Position numbers and translations under genes: made by a program
The notes under the pieces: model-generated
What the model was told of the DNA's origin: nothing
Databases searched by the model: none
Seen by the model: only the letters and a program-made list of their open reading frames with translations
Shown: positions 44,074 to 53,887 of the stretch, in pieces
Layout of the letters: every line of letters starts with the position of its first letter
Position numbering within the stretch: position 1 is the stretch's first letter
NCBI GenBank assembly: GCA_020632595.1
Contig: JACKFF010000001.1
Coordinates: forward strand, 868,001 to 932,000
Length of the DNA stretch: 64,000 nt
Source of the DNA: Nitrospiraceae bacterium
Lineage (GTDB): Bacteria; Nitrospirota; Nitrospiria; Nitrospirales; UBA8639
Reading direction: 5' to 3'

Positions 44074-45003
44074 TTATTTTCCGGCTCCACGAAAAAAATC
44101 GACTGTCCGGGTAAGCCCTTCCTGCAATGTAACCTGAGGATCCCAGCCAAATACCTCTCTGAGTTTTGTCACATCCAACACACTCCGGAATTGCTCGCCT
44201 TTCTTTGCCGCTCCATACAGCTCTTTGCATTGGCACTTCGTTAAACTTTTAATAATTCCATAACATTCGTTGATAGTCGTCTCTTGACCAGTTCCCACAT
44301 TAAAAATTCCCTGAACATCCTCTCCCAAGGTCACCAAAATCGCTTCCACAGCATCATCTACATAGATAAAATCTCTTGTCTGCTTCCCAGTTCCATTGAC
44401 AATCGGTTGACCACCATCCAGCATTTGTTTTGAGAAAATAGCTACGACCCCTGCCTCCCCCTCAGAGTCCTGCCTGGGCCCGTAAACATTCGCAAAACGA
44501 AGCGCCACATACCGGAGTCCGGTTGCATTTGCGTAATAGGCTAGATATTTTTCTCCAGCCAGTTTACTGATTCCATAAGGAGAAAGAGGTTCTGTCCGGT
44601 GCGACTCTGATGCCGGAAATATTTCCTGTTCCCCGTAAACCACACCACCCGACGATGCAAATGTCACCTTTCGCACACCCTGCCTCACGGCATGTTCTAA
44701 AACATTGATCGTCCCTAAAATATTGACTTGCGCATCAAATCCCGGATCATCCGTGGAATGGCGAACACTCATTTGCGCGGCCAGATGGACGACAATAAGG
44801 GGACGCTCATTTCGGAATACCCGTTCAATCCGCTTACTCTGAATATCCATTTTATAAAATTGGGCCTTTTTATTGATATTCTTTCGTTTCCCTGTAGAGA
44901 GATTATCAACAACAATGACTTCATTGCCTTCCTGAATTAACCGGTCAACCAGATGTGAACCAATGAATCCAGCTCCCCCGGTCACCAGAATTTTTGTAGA
45001 CAT
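44074..45003 (-). CDS. NAD-dependent epimerase/dehydratase (UDP-glucose 4-epimerase-like)
   Basis: Extended short-chain dehydrogenase of 309 residues. NAD-binding GGAGFIG (9-15), VVDNLSTGKRKNI, the SSGGVVYGE segment and catalytic Y143-x-x-x-K147 are present. Substrate may be UDP-glucose, UDP-GlcNAc or a related nucleotide sugar; sequence alone does not decide. AAGGAG lies 11 bases before the ATG. It ends the xseA-xseB-tlyA gene series on the minus strand and is convergent with the rhodanese gene. Confidence 0.88.
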   Translation of the reverse strand: MSTKILVTGGAGFIGSHLVDRLIQEGNEVIVVDNLSTGKRKNINKKAQFYKMDIQSKRIERVFRNERPLIVVHLAAQMSVRHSTDDPGFDAQVNILGTINVLEHAVRQGVRKVTFASSGGVVYGEQEIFPASESHRTEPLSPYGISKLAGEKYLAYYANATGLRYVALRFANVYGPRQDSEGEAGVVAIFSKQMLDGGQPIVNGTGKQTRDFIYVDDAVEAILVTLGEDVQGIFNVGTGQETTINECYGIIKSLTKCQCKELYGAAKKGEQFRSVLDVTKLREVFGWDPQVTLQEGLTRTVDFFRGAGK

Positions 45004-45052
45004 GCCCGGCTTTCTCCTTTTACCTGATTGGAAAACTAATTGGTTTGCTCAT

Positions 45053-45835
45053 TCAATACTTATCTTCCCGTTTCTTCATTCCCACCAACATCTCTTTATT
45101 TCCTTTTTTCCCCAACAGGATCGAATCCATGACACCAATGACGTCGAGACGAAGGGTTCGGACATAATCGACAAAACCGTCCCTCACCTGCTCACGCAAT
45201 CGTTCATCACGGACAATGCCTCCTTTTCCGACTTGTCCTTTCCCAACTTCAAATTGCGGTTTGACCAAAGCGACGAGACACGCCTGATCACGCAAGACAG
45301 GCAAAATCACAGGCAATACCAAACGTAGGGAAATAAACGAAACATCGATTACCGCCAAATCAACCGGCTCAGGAATATCTCGGGGGCACAGATGGCGGAT
45401 ATTGCAACGGTCCATGACCACAACACGAGGATCCGTTCTCAGCTTCCAATCTAACTGCCCATACCCTACGTCAATGGCATAGACTCGATTGGCGCCACGT
45501 TGCAGCACACAATCTGTGAACCCCCCGGTGGAGGCACCTACATCCATCACCACACAGCCTGAACAGGAAATAAAAAATGCATCTAAAGCAGGTGCCAGCT
45601 TTTCACCGGCTCGGCTGGCATAGGCAGACTCCGGCTTCGTCACTTCCAGCGAAACAGTTGTCGCAACCAGCTTTCCTGGCTTATCAATCAGGACCCCATC
45701 GACTTTCACCCGACCGGCAAGAATAAGTCGGCAGGCCTGCTCTCTGCTTGCGACCAGTTCCTGAGTCAGGACAAGGGAATCCAGTCGTTCTTTTGATGGT
45801 CTCCGGGATGGAGCCGATGGCTGACCAGCCTTCAT
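45053..45835 (-). CDS. tlyA: TlyA-family rRNA 2'-O-methyltransferase
   Basis: RNA methyltransferase (in mycobacteria it modifies 16S and 23S cytidines; the bacterial family was also annotated as haemolysin A). An S4 RNA-binding domain (RLDSLVLTQELVASREQACR, about 17-65) is followed by an FtsJ-like domain with SAM motif D98-VGASTGG and the IDVGYGQLDWKLR segment. 260 residues from ATG 45835. xseB-tlyA adjacency is common in bacteria. Confidence 0.92.
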   Translation of the reverse strand: MKAGQPSAPSRRPSKERLDSLVLTQELVASREQACRLILAGRVKVDGVLIDKPGKLVATTVSLEVTKPESAYASRAGEKLAPALDAFFISCSGCVVMDVGASTGGFTDCVLQRGANRVYAIDVGYGQLDWKLRTDPRVVVMDRCNIRHLCPRDIPEPVDLAVIDVSFISLRLVLPVILPVLRDQACLVALVKPQFEVGKGQVGKGGIVRDERLREQVRDGFVDYVRTLRLDVIGVMDSILLGKKGNKEMLVGMKKREDKY

Positions 45836-45900
45836 TTGTTCATGCCCACGAAGCAGACAGTGCGCAGGTCACCGATTGAGAGAGATGGTTGGGAGGTAAT

Positions 45901-46146
45901 TTAGGATTCTGGTAAATTGGAATCCTCAACTGAAAAAGCCTGTATACGCTTTCTTCCATCCTTGTCTTGCACAAGGATCTCCACTTTGCGTTCTGCATCA
46001 TCCAGCATTTTCAAGCAGGTTTTTGAGAGCTTGACTCCTTCCTCGAAAATCCTCAGGGATTCATCCAATGAAAGCTCCCCGCGCTCCAACTCAGCCACAA
46101 TAGTTTCCAAGCGGGACAGTGCTTTTTCAAATTTCAGAACAGCCAT
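45901..46146 (-). CDS. xseB: Exodeoxyribonuclease VII small subunit
   Basis: An 81-residue all-helical subunit; FEKALSRLETIVAELERGELSLDESLRIFEEG is the family signature (here quoted in part). It wraps the large subunit to form the single-strand exonuclease. Next to xseA on the same strand. Confidence 0.95.
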   Translation of the reverse strand: MAVLKFEKALSRLETIVAELERGELSLDESLRIFEEGVKLSKTCLKMLDDAERKVEILVQDKDGRKRIQAFSVEDSNLPES

Positions 46147-46256
46147 AAATTCGTCCGAAAATAATCGGGGGTTCAGCTCTCTCGTAACATGGGTTCACGA
46201 TCTCTTGAGATGACTGTATTATAGCTATGGCGGAACATCAAGCAAAAGGGAATTTC

Positions 46257-47600
46257 TTAGGTTAAAGGATGGGTACGCTGTACCAGACAAATCAATTCGC
46301 CTTCATGAAGTCTGGCGCGTACAGACTCTCCTACAGACACTTCGGTTGATTGCTTCACCACTTTTCCGTTTTGCAACTTGTGAACAATGCTATACCCCCG
46401 CGCTAAGACCGCAAGAGGACTTAATTGATTCAGCTGAGACATCCACAGCTCTGTTTGATGTCGTTTATCAAGAATGCACCCCGACATACCCCGTGCAAGC
46501 CGAACCCCTCGGTCAACCAAAGCCATTTGCTGCCGGTGAATGTCTATCAGGGGATTCCTCTCCCACATCGAGGACTGATGCTTCAGCAATTGCACCTGCA
46601 GATTTCGGCACCAGTGCTTCATTTTTACATAGAGTTGTCGCTCTAACTCATCCACCTGTTGTACGAATTGTCCTAGCACGAGTCTAGGCTCAGGCAGTCC
46701 TCCGGTCAATTCCTGAACTTGTCCTCTCCACGCGACACATAAACTCCTTATGCACCGTTCCAATCGTACTCGTTGATGCCCAAGATGATGCCTCACTGTT
46801 GAGCAATCCGGAACCACCAACTCTGCCGCAGCAGAGGGAGTGGGAGCCCGATAATCAGCGGCCAAATCTGCCAGCGTCAGATCGGTTTCATGGCCAACAG
46901 CGGACACCACCGGAATCCTGGAAGAGGCGATAGCCCTCACCACAATTTCTTCGTTAAATGCCCAGAGGTCTTCCAACGATCCTCCACCGCGCCCGACAAT
47001 TAACACATCCAATTTGCCCAATTGATTGAGCACCCCAATAGCCTTAGCGATGCGTCCGGCAGCTTCATCTCCTTGCACAGGAACAGGAGCAATCAGAACC
47101 TGTGCAAAAGGCCAACGTCGATGAATGATGGTGAGAAGATCATGGATTGCAGCACCGGAGGGCGACGTCACCAGACCAATCCGATGCGGATACAGAGGAA
47201 GCAGCCTTTTTCTCGAAGCTTCAAACAATCCTTCGGCTTCCAACTTTGCCTTCAGTTGAATAAAGGCTAATTGCAGCGCACCAATGCCCTTGGGCTCAAC
47301 CACTTCTAAGAGTAATTGATAGTCTCCACGGGGTTCATACACTGAAAGCCGACCAAAAACAAAGACATCCAAACCTTCTTGAAGCGCAAATTTCAGCCGG
47401 TCGACCTGACTGCGAAAAAGTACAGCTCTGATCTGACTCGATTGGTCTTTCAGGGTAAAATACCGGTGCCCCGAAGAAGGGCAGCGAAGATTAGAAATTT
47501 CCCCTTCAACCCAGAGTGGAGGAAAATTTTGTTCGAACGTTGAACGAATCTGTCGGGTGAGAGCCGAGACGGTAAGCACTGAAGGGAAAATCCCTGACAC
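46257..47600 (-). CDS. xseA: Exodeoxyribonuclease VII large subunit
   Basis: Catalytic subunit degrading single-stranded DNA in both directions. OB-fold N-terminus (LWVEGEISNLRCPSSGHRYF, about 29-105), then the nuclease core with LVTSPSGAAIHDLL, VGRGGGSLEDLWAFNEE and VSAVGHETDLTLADLAAD. The coiled-coil arm and the C-terminal LARGYSIV region follow. 447 residues from GTG 47600; no clear ribosome-binding site. Confidence 0.96.
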   Translation of the reverse strand: MSGIFPSVLTVSALTRQIRSTFEQNFPPLWVEGEISNLRCPSSGHRYFTLKDQSSQIRAVLFRSQVDRLKFALQEGLDVFVFGRLSVYEPRGDYQLLLEVVEPKGIGALQLAFIQLKAKLEAEGLFEASRKRLLPLYPHRIGLVTSPSGAAIHDLLTIIHRRWPFAQVLIAPVPVQGDEAAGRIAKAIGVLNQLGKLDVLIVGRGGGSLEDLWAFNEEIVVRAIASSRIPVVSAVGHETDLTLADLAADYRAPTPSAAAELVVPDCSTVRHHLGHQRVRLERCIRSLCVAWRGQVQELTGGLPEPRLVLGQFVQQVDELERQLYVKMKHWCRNLQVQLLKHQSSMWERNPLIDIHRQQMALVDRGVRLARGMSGCILDKRHQTELWMSQLNQLSPLAVLARGYSIVHKLQNGKVVKQSTEVSVGESVRARLHEGELICLVQRTHPLT

Positions 47601-47609
47601 GAAGATACG

Positions 47610-48389
47610 TTACTCAAACACACGAAGGCGCGTGATGTGAGTGGTTTTTCCAGTTGAGTAATTAAGATTTACTACTGCCGCACTTAAAACAGAAGGTCCT
47701 GTCGCCACTTCGAATCTTTTTGGAAGTTGGGTCAGAAATTTCTGAATCACCAAGTTTGGTTTCATCCCGATGACGGATTGAACAGGGCCGGTCATCCCGA
47801 CATCGGTTAAATATCCTGTTCCCTGAGGTAAGATTTGTTCATCCGCGGTTTGAACATGCGTATGGGTTCCAAGGACGGCAGACACCTTGCCATCTAAAAA
47901 ATATCCCATCGCCATTTTTTCTGAAGTGGTTTCCGCATGTATATCCACGAGTATACAGCGAGTCTGCGTCGTTAATAGAGCCAATTCGCGTTCCGCAACC
48001 CGAAAAGGACAGTCCACCATGGGCATAAATACTCGACCCATAAGTTGCAAAATCCCCAGGCGCTCCCCCTGAATGGTTTCTACAACACACGTGCCTTTCC
48101 CTGGTACTCCATCAGGATAATTTGCAGGACGGATCACGCGCTGCTCTTTTTGCAGATACTCTAAAGCTTCACGTTTATCCCAGGCATGATTGCCCAGAGT
48201 AATGACTGAAAGACCCAAATCAAACAAGTCTTCGGCCACTTCCTGTGTGATCCCAAACCCACCTGCCGCATTCTCTCCATTGCCAATAACCAGATCAATC
48301 TGATGCTCCTGAATAACCGTTGACAGATGCTTTAAGATCACCCGACGGCCAGGCTCTCCCATGATATCTCCGATAAACAGTACGTTCAT
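47610..48389 (-). CDS. TIGR00282-family metallophosphoesterase (YmdB-like)
   Basis: Dinuclear-metal phosphodiesterase. FIGDIMGEPGRR, GNGENAAGGFG, TLGNHAWDKRE and GTHTHVQTADE supply the metal ligands. In Bacillus, YmdB hydrolyses cyclic nucleotides and affects RNase Y-dependent mRNA levels. Here too it lies directly behind rny, 20 bp downstream. 259 residues with AAAGGAG upstream of the ATG. Confidence 0.92.
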   Translation of the reverse strand: MNVLFIGDIMGEPGRRVILKHLSTVIQEHQIDLVIGNGENAAGGFGITQEVAEDLFDLGLSVITLGNHAWDKREALEYLQKEQRVIRPANYPDGVPGKGTCVVETIQGERLGILQLMGRVFMPMVDCPFRVAERELALLTTQTRCILVDIHAETTSEKMAMGYFLDGKVSAVLGTHTHVQTADEQILPQGTGYLTDVGMTGPVQSVIGMKPNLVIQKFLTQLPKRFEVATGPSVLSAAVVNLNYSTGKTTHITRLRVFE

Positions 48390-48409
48390 GATCTCCTTTG
48401 CTCACAGAG

Positions 48410-49972
48410 CTATTTGGCAAACTCGATAAAGCGATTTTCTCGAATGACGGTCACCTTAATCTGCCCAGGGTAGGTCAGTTCTTGTTCAATCTTTTTGGCC
48501 AAATCCCGAGACAGAGCAAAACTTTCACTGTCGTTCAATTCTCCTTGACGAATTATTACCCGAATTTCACGCCCAGCCTGGATTGCATAGGCTTTATCAA
48601 CCCCCGTAAACCCCGTAGCTAACGATTCCAGCTTTTCCAATCGCTTGACATACGCTTCGAGGGTTTCGCGTCTGGCACCTGGGCGGGCGGCCGAGAGAGC
48701 TTCCGCAGCAGCCACTAATACCGATTCGGGGCACAGCGGCTCAACTTGTTCATGATGGGCAGCAATGGCATTCACAATGAGCTCCGACTCTCCATACTTC
48801 TTTGCCAATTCCGCCCCGAGCATCGCATGTGTCCCCTCCTCTTCATGACTAACCACTTTTCCTATATCATGCAAGAGGGCTCCTCGCTTTGCCAATTTCA
48901 CATCTAACCCCAGCTCTGCGGCCATAATCCCACAGATATATGACGCTTCCCTGGCATGATATAAATTATTCTGGCCATAACTGGTTCGATATTTCAGACG
49001 ACCCAATAATTTGACAATTTCAGGGTGAAAATCTGAAAGCCCGACTTCAAAGATGACTTTTTCAGCATCGTCTCTCATTAACTTATCTAAGTCACCTTTG
49101 ACCTTTTCTACGACTTCCTCAATCCGAGTCGGGTGAATACGCCCATCCTGCATAAGGCGTTCAAGCGCAATTTTCGCGACCTCCCTTCGAAGGGGATCGA
49201 ATCCGGACACGATCACTGCCTCCGGGGTCTCGTCAATAATAAGATCAACGCCGGTTGCAGCCTCCAAAGCTCGAATATTTCTTCCCTCTCGACCAATAAT
49301 CCTTCCCTTCATGCTATCATTCGCGAGAGGAACCACTGAAATCGTAGCCTCGTTGACGTAATCTCTTGTGATCCGCTGTATCGACCGGGTCACAATTTCT
49401 CTAGCCTCTCGTTCAGCGGTTTCTTTAGCCTCATCCAAAATTCTTTTTGTTAACAATGCCGCATCCATTCGTGCTTCACTTTCAATTTCACCTAATAACT
49501 GGCGCTTGGCTTCTTCTGCGGTAATTCCTGCCACCTGCTCAAGGGCAAGCCGATGCTCCTTAATGGCTTGGTCGCACGCAGCGGCTTTATTGATTAGAGC
49601 TTCTTCCATCTCCTTAAGGGTACGCTCTTTTCGTCGCATCTCCTCATCACGTTTTTCAAATTGGTTGATCTTACGCTCGAGGGCCTCTTCTCGCTGGATG
49701 ATTTTTCGATCCGCGGCTTGAATCTCATTCCTCTTTTCCTTTTCTTTTGTTTCAAGTTCAGCCTTGGCTTGAAACAGCAGATCTTTCACTTCGATTTTTG
49801 CTTCTTTGACTAGATTTTCGGCCTCTCGTTGAGCATTTTGGGTGACCTGTTGAGCTTGCTCTTCAGCTGCTGACCGACGCTTCAAGTCTCTCTGTTGCTG
49901 ATACACCTTTGATAACACAAATCCAAGAAATAGCCCGACCACCACTGCAAGTATGGGAATTACCGTGTCCAT
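48410..49972 (-). CDS. rny: Ribonuclease Y
   Basis: Membrane-anchored endoribonuclease initiating mRNA decay. An N-terminal TM helix (VIPILAVVVGLFLGFVL) and a long coiled coil (about 30-200) precede the KH domain (GRIIGREGRNIRALE) and the HD domain with metal residues in LLHDIGK. 520 residues, normal. GGAG lies six to seven bases before the ATG. Confidence 0.97.
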   Translation of the reverse strand: MDTVIPILAVVVGLFLGFVLSKVYQQQRDLKRRSAAEEQAQQVTQNAQREAENLVKEAKIEVKDLLFQAKAELETKEKEKRNEIQAADRKIIQREEALERKINQFEKRDEEMRRKERTLKEMEEALINKAAACDQAIKEHRLALEQVAGITAEEAKRQLLGEIESEARMDAALLTKRILDEAKETAEREAREIVTRSIQRITRDYVNEATISVVPLANDSMKGRIIGREGRNIRALEAATGVDLIIDETPEAVIVSGFDPLRREVAKIALERLMQDGRIHPTRIEEVVEKVKGDLDKLMRDDAEKVIFEVGLSDFHPEIVKLLGRLKYRTSYGQNNLYHAREASYICGIMAAELGLDVKLAKRGALLHDIGKVVSHEEEGTHAMLGAELAKKYGESELIVNAIAAHHEQVEPLCPESVLVAAAEALSAARPGARRETLEAYVKRLEKLESLATGFTGVDKAYAIQAGREIRVIIRQGELNDSESFALSRDLAKKIEQELTYPGQIKVTVIRENRFIEFAK

Positions 49973-50115
49973 AGGTTAGCTCCTATTCGTTTTCTCATGT
50001 CACAATCACGAGAAAGATTTATTTTCCCCATTTAGACGGAAACAAACACGCAAAACTACAGGGGAAAACCAGAAAAGGAAGGAAAACAAAAACTGGAGAA
50101 AAGCCTACCTGCCTG

Positions 50116-50448
50116 TCAAATAGTACGGAAGGCCCATATTTTTTGGGGACGAGGAGGAGGAGAGATAGGGCAAATCTCTAAGCCAAAAGGGCCCATAACA
50201 GCACGCAAAGGACTCACCAAATAAATCCAGTCTTCATAGATACTGCTTGAATTGGAAGAACATGGATACAACACAGGCCAGAAATTTAAAATTTTTAGAT
50301 CAAAAGGCGAGCCATTTGGATAGACATGAGCAAATTGCTTAGTAAAGAACGATTTCCACGAATTCAACCTGCCCTTAAATAAAATTTCCCTACCTCGTAC
50401 AATCCCATCATACAAAAAACCCACAATGACTATGAAAATACTTGTCAT
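50116..50448 (-). CDS. Doubtful 110-residue ORF downstream of zapA
   Basis: ATG 50448 has GGAGG six bases upstream and opens a hydrophobic N-terminus (MTSIFIVIVGFLYDG), then an aromatic-rich body with no family I recognise. The first codons coincide with the terminator hairpin at 50414-50454, so both cannot easily be functional. AT-rich codon use. Kept only as a candidate. Confidence 0.25.
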   Translation of the reverse strand: MTSIFIVIVGFLYDGIVRGREILFKGRLNSWKSFFTKQFAHVYPNGSPFDLKILNFWPVLYPCSSNSSSIYEDWIYLVSPLRAVMGPFGLEICPISPPPRPQKIWAFRTI

Positions 50449-50454
50449 AGTGGG
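50414..50454 (-). terminator. Intrinsic terminator downstream of zapA
   Basis: Minus strand: CCCACTATGAC stem, 13-base loop, GTCATTGTGGG (11 bp with one mismatch) followed by six T. It would end transcripts coming from zapB-zapA. Confidence 0.75.
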
Positions 50455-50695
50455 CCTCCAGTTCAATTCCCTCCACAAGAGGGATATTCCTTTCTTTCTT
50501 TGAAATTCAATAACTTATGAAAAGTAAAATATCAGAAGACGATGAGGAATTTCAATAATAAGCCAATGTGCCAGTTGAATGATGGGAATAGACCGACCAC
50601 ATTCCCAAAACGAATGGAACGAAGCACTTTAACCAATTGATTTCAAAGGTAATACCAAATTAATGCTGGACGAGAGGAAATGAAGGAGAGAATGG

Positions 50696-50989
50696 TTACT
50701 GGGGGTTGGCAGCAAGATGTTTTTCTATCGTTTCCAGTATGACTTGAGTCCGTCGCTCAATTTCAGCTTCTCCAAACTGCCGGTGTCTCTCCTGTCGGAA
50801 GAGCTGATCCGTAATGTTAATTGCGGCCAAAATAGCCAGCTTTGTGGGTGTGCTTGTTCGTGTTTTTTGGGCGAGGTTACGCATTTGCGCATCAACATAC
50901 CCGGCCAACTCATGAAAATACGCCTCATCTCCCTCTCCCTGGAGAGAGATTCGATGACCAAAGATTTCGACTTCAATGGTCCTCGTCAT
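50696..50989 (-). CDS. zapA: Cell division protein ZapA
   Basis: Small FtsZ-ring stabiliser. TIEVEIFGHRISLQGEGDEAYFHELAGYVDAQM is the N-terminal ZapA fold (quoted in part: EVEIFGHRISLQGEGDE), followed by a coiled-coil dimerisation helix. 97 residues from ATG 50989, preferred to the TTG two codons earlier because AGGA is at better spacing. It lies 16 bp behind zapB. Confidence 0.93.
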   Translation of the reverse strand: MTRTIEVEIFGHRISLQGEGDEAYFHELAGYVDAQMRNLAQKTRTSTPTKLAILAAINITDQLFRQERHRQFGEAEIERRTQVILETIEKHLAANPQ

Positions 50990-51005
50990 TCTCAAGTCCT
51001 GTAGG

Positions 51006-51239
51006 TTAATCGTTTGAACGGTCTAAGAATTCAAGCTCGCCTAGCACTTTTTCAATTCTGGATCGAATTGTGCTTCGCTCCTCTTCCCATCCTTCAGACA
51101 TTTCTTCGTGTTTGGCCAGCCGTTCCCGAGTCGATTCCAACTCCTGTTCAAGATGTGATTTATCCTGCCGTAGTTCAATAACAAGATCAAGTAATTTTTT
51201 AACTCGAACCTCCAACGTTTCCAATTTCTCTACGCTCAC
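51006..51239 (-). CDS. zapB: Cell division protein ZapB-like coiled coil
   Basis: A 77-residue, almost entirely coiled-coil protein (LETLEVRVKKLLDLVIELRQ onward) with heptad spacing of Leu/Val/Ile. Chosen start GTG 51239: AAGGAGG lies seven bases upstream, whereas the GTG at 51245 would be only one base from it. Position just before zapA supports the ZapB assignment over a generic coiled coil. Confidence 0.8.
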   Translation of the reverse strand: MSVEKLETLEVRVKKLLDLVIELRQDKSHLEQELESTRERLAKHEEMSEGWEEERSTIRSRIEKVLGELEFLDRSND

Positions 51240-51288
51240 GTCCACGCCTCCTTATTCGCAAGGTCAAACGAGGCGGACTATAATTCGT

Positions 51289-53559
51289 TCAACAAAACCT
51301 GTCAAGAGAAACACCCCGGCAGACATCCCCAAACAATGTCCGATAAATTCGATAACTTCCGAGTACGCGTTTCACATATCCACGAGTCTCTCGATACCCA
51401 ATCAGCTCGATAAATTCATCTGGATCTCGATGACCATTTTGCCCAATCCACCGTTTGACCGCCTGAGGTCCTGCGTTATACGCGGCTACGGCATAAATAA
51501 TATTGCCCTGAAATTCATTCAGTAATTGCCCCAGGTAATACGCCCCTAATTGAATATTGCGATTTGGCTCATCCAGCCCCTTTCGATCAGAATCGGACTT
51601 CTGCAATCCTAATTGACGCCCAACTTTTTTGGCCGTCTCTGGCATAAGCTGCATCAGGCCAATCGCGCCAACCGGGGAGACAACACGAGCATTATATAGG
51701 CTTTCTTCTCGGATAAGCCCCGCGACTAAAAACGGATCCACATGCTTTGGGGCATACGATTGAATGACACTTTGGTAGCCCATGGGAAATGCTCCCAACC
51801 AGGCGGCAGACGAGGAATGGAGCTGTCCTTTCCTCAACGTTCCACCAAAATGACGAATAGATAATCGAATCCCGACGTCGTAGGCCCCAACTTCGCTTGC
51901 TAAGGTGACCAATTGAGGAAAGGCTTTGGGATCAGCTCCGAAGCGGGCAAAAGCCGCCTCAAGCTCTTGTTCTGCTTCCTTATACAAGCGCAGGGTTCGT
52001 AACTCTAGAGTTTTTTGATAATGGATATCCTGCTGCAGATGAGCTGGAGCCTCCACATTTATTATGTCTGTTGATGCCAACACCGCCCATTGTTTCGTCG
52101 TAAATTCTGTGGGACCGAGCCGAATCTCCGCCAATTGCCCGTAGTAAGTAAATGGGTAGTCCTGGCTTAAACTTTTTAGACGTTCTCGCGCGGGTTCCAT
52201 TTGTCCGAGATGTTCCTGGGCACGGGCCAGCCAGTATAAAGCCTGTGAAGCCGCATGCAGAGAAGAATCGGTTTGAGGATTTCCAACTGCCTGGATAATC
52301 TCTTGAAACACCTCAATGGCTTCAAGGAATTGTTTCTGTTGATAATGAATCCACCCCACTCGCCAAAGCGCATCTAACCGCTGCGTCAGCGTATGCGCCA
52401 CAGCCGCTGCCCGCTTATAGACCTTCCCTGCCTCTAGCCAACGCCCATGATCTTCCAACCAAATTCCGTAAAATGTGAGAAGCAATGATTGCTGATCACC
52501 TGTTACTTTTTCAATCGACAGGGTTCCGACAAGAGCCTCCAATTCTGGCCCTTTCCCCTGACGCAAGTAAACTCTTCCCAACCACACCCAGGCATCATCT
52601 CTTCTGGAGGAGGAGGAACGTGAAAGTAAGGTTAGTATCGCTTCTGCCTGGTCATACCGTTTCAAACGAACTAAGGCCATGGCCAACGTGTATTGAACCT
52701 GAAGAAGCTGAGGAGTGGGAGGGGATAGAGACGTAATATGTTGAAATTCCTGAACGGCTTCTTCCAATGCCCCACCATTATACAATGCCATGCTACGCTT
52801 AAATCGCTCTTCTGGGGAAGGTAGAAACAAGGAACCCACTTCCCGGCGCAGCCACGACTCGGCCTGAACTCGCTCTGGAGCTAAGGGGAACTTCCACCAT
52901 AATTCACGGAAAATCTCAATGGCCTTTTCCCGTTCTCCCATCTGAGCCGAACATAGACCCATTTGAAAGAAGGCATTTGGGGATTGGGGATGGTCAGATT
53001 TTATACTGAGAGCCTGAGCCCACATCGAGAGAGCGGATTCGCAATCCCCCAATTTTGCCAAAACACCCCCCCCCGCATAGAGTGCGTCAGCTCGAAGCAA
53101 AGAATCGGGAAAATGCTCATTAAACTGTTGAAATGCCTCTGCTGCTTCCTTCCCCAAACCAGCATGGGAGTATGCCTGCCCCATCCAAAAGGTGAGATAA
53201 TCCCCTAGAATAGGGAAATCTCGAAGAGAGGCTTGCAACAGAGGAATGGCCTCAAGAGGGGAGGATTCCTTGAGCCAATATCCATAACGAACCCGAGCAT
53301 GTTTGACCAAAGCGGAATTACCATTGGCTGCCACAAATTCATTGAAAAACTTGGCATGATCCAAACGAGCTCCAGAACCAGTTCCGGAAGATTCTAGTTG
53401 TTCAAGAAATTTCGCAACACATCCTTCAGGATTTTGACACGGGGCAGAAGGAGGGTCCAAGGAGACGACGGTCTGAGGAAGGAAAAGGATGCATCCTCCC
53501 ACGATCACTCCGCCAATCACAGATATCGACAAAACCTTCATGACTCTTCTCAATATCAT
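51289..53559 (-). CDS. Soluble lytic murein transglycosylase with TPR repeats
   Basis: Cleaves peptidoglycan glycan strands with 1,6-anhydro ring formation in the periplasm. N-terminal signal/anchor (VLSISVIGGVIVGGCILFL), a long helical TPR-like superhelix (about 60-560) and a C-terminal SLT domain. Catalytic E619 lies in REES, followed by GAIGLMQLMPETAKKVG and AYNAGPQAVKRW. 756 residues; ATG 53559 or 53541. It is next to zapB-zapA, a plausible link to septal wall processing. Confidence 0.92.
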   Translation of the reverse strand: MILRRVMKVLSISVIGGVIVGGCILFLPQTVVSLDPPSAPCQNPEGCVAKFLEQLESSGTGSGARLDHAKFFNEFVAANGNSALVKHARVRYGYWLKESSPLEAIPLLQASLRDFPILGDYLTFWMGQAYSHAGLGKEAAEAFQQFNEHFPDSLLRADALYAGGGVLAKLGDCESALSMWAQALSIKSDHPQSPNAFFQMGLCSAQMGEREKAIEIFRELWWKFPLAPERVQAESWLRREVGSLFLPSPEERFKRSMALYNGGALEEAVQEFQHITSLSPPTPQLLQVQYTLAMALVRLKRYDQAEAILTLLSRSSSSRRDDAWVWLGRVYLRQGKGPELEALVGTLSIEKVTGDQQSLLLTFYGIWLEDHGRWLEAGKVYKRAAAVAHTLTQRLDALWRVGWIHYQQKQFLEAIEVFQEIIQAVGNPQTDSSLHAASQALYWLARAQEHLGQMEPARERLKSLSQDYPFTYYGQLAEIRLGPTEFTTKQWAVLASTDIINVEAPAHLQQDIHYQKTLELRTLRLYKEAEQELEAAFARFGADPKAFPQLVTLASEVGAYDVGIRLSIRHFGGTLRKGQLHSSSAAWLGAFPMGYQSVIQSYAPKHVDPFLVAGLIREESLYNARVVSPVGAIGLMQLMPETAKKVGRQLGLQKSDSDRKGLDEPNRNIQLGAYYLGQLLNEFQGNIIYAVAAYNAGPQAVKRWIGQNGHRDPDEFIELIGYRETRGYVKRVLGSYRIYRTLFGDVCRGVSLDRFC

Positions 53560-53887
53560 TATCTACCAGCTTACCCAGTATTCGTCATCCATACAATCAC
53601 CGGAATGCCAGAAAATTTCAATCAGAACAGTGATCAATCGGGTCGTCTGGGAAACTGACCTTCCCCCTCAATTCGATAACACCGAAGCACACTCTTCAGA
53701 CCAATCCTACACCCTCTTGTTGGCAATGGGAACCCAAAGCATTCCAGAAGTTTTGACCGGACTAGAGAAAGAAGAAGAGATTACGAGCCAAATGCTAAAG
53801 GCGGTTAATGATCAATCCCTGTGAAAACATGGAAAGGGCATTGGGGTCATGCGAACCGTAGGACAATGTATTGAGCAATACCTGGAG
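53560..53887. other. Intergenic region, nothing recognised
   Basis: No supported gene or regulatory element. A plus-strand open frame (53489-53824) has no family features and overlaps the transglycosylase gene. Confidence 0.4.

Larger units (their letters stand above)
49973..50695. other. Long AT-rich gap between zapA and rny
   Basis: 720 bp with a good intrinsic terminator (50414-50454, minus strand) and one doubtful ORF. In many proteobacteria the 6S RNA gene follows zapA, so I looked for it. No recognisable 6S secondary structure was found by eye. The stretch 50456-50695 upstream of the terminator could be the zapA 3' UTR or a small RNA. Confidence 0.4.

Noticed and set aside
50541..50580. 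Sigma-54-like element (TGGCAC...GGCTTAT) after zapA
   Set aside because: The spacing between the GG and GC dinucleotides is about three bases too short for a -24/-12 promoter.
53489..53824. 111-residue plus-strand ORF
   Set aside because: Overlaps the transglycosylase start region and shows no recognisable motif or ribosome-binding site.
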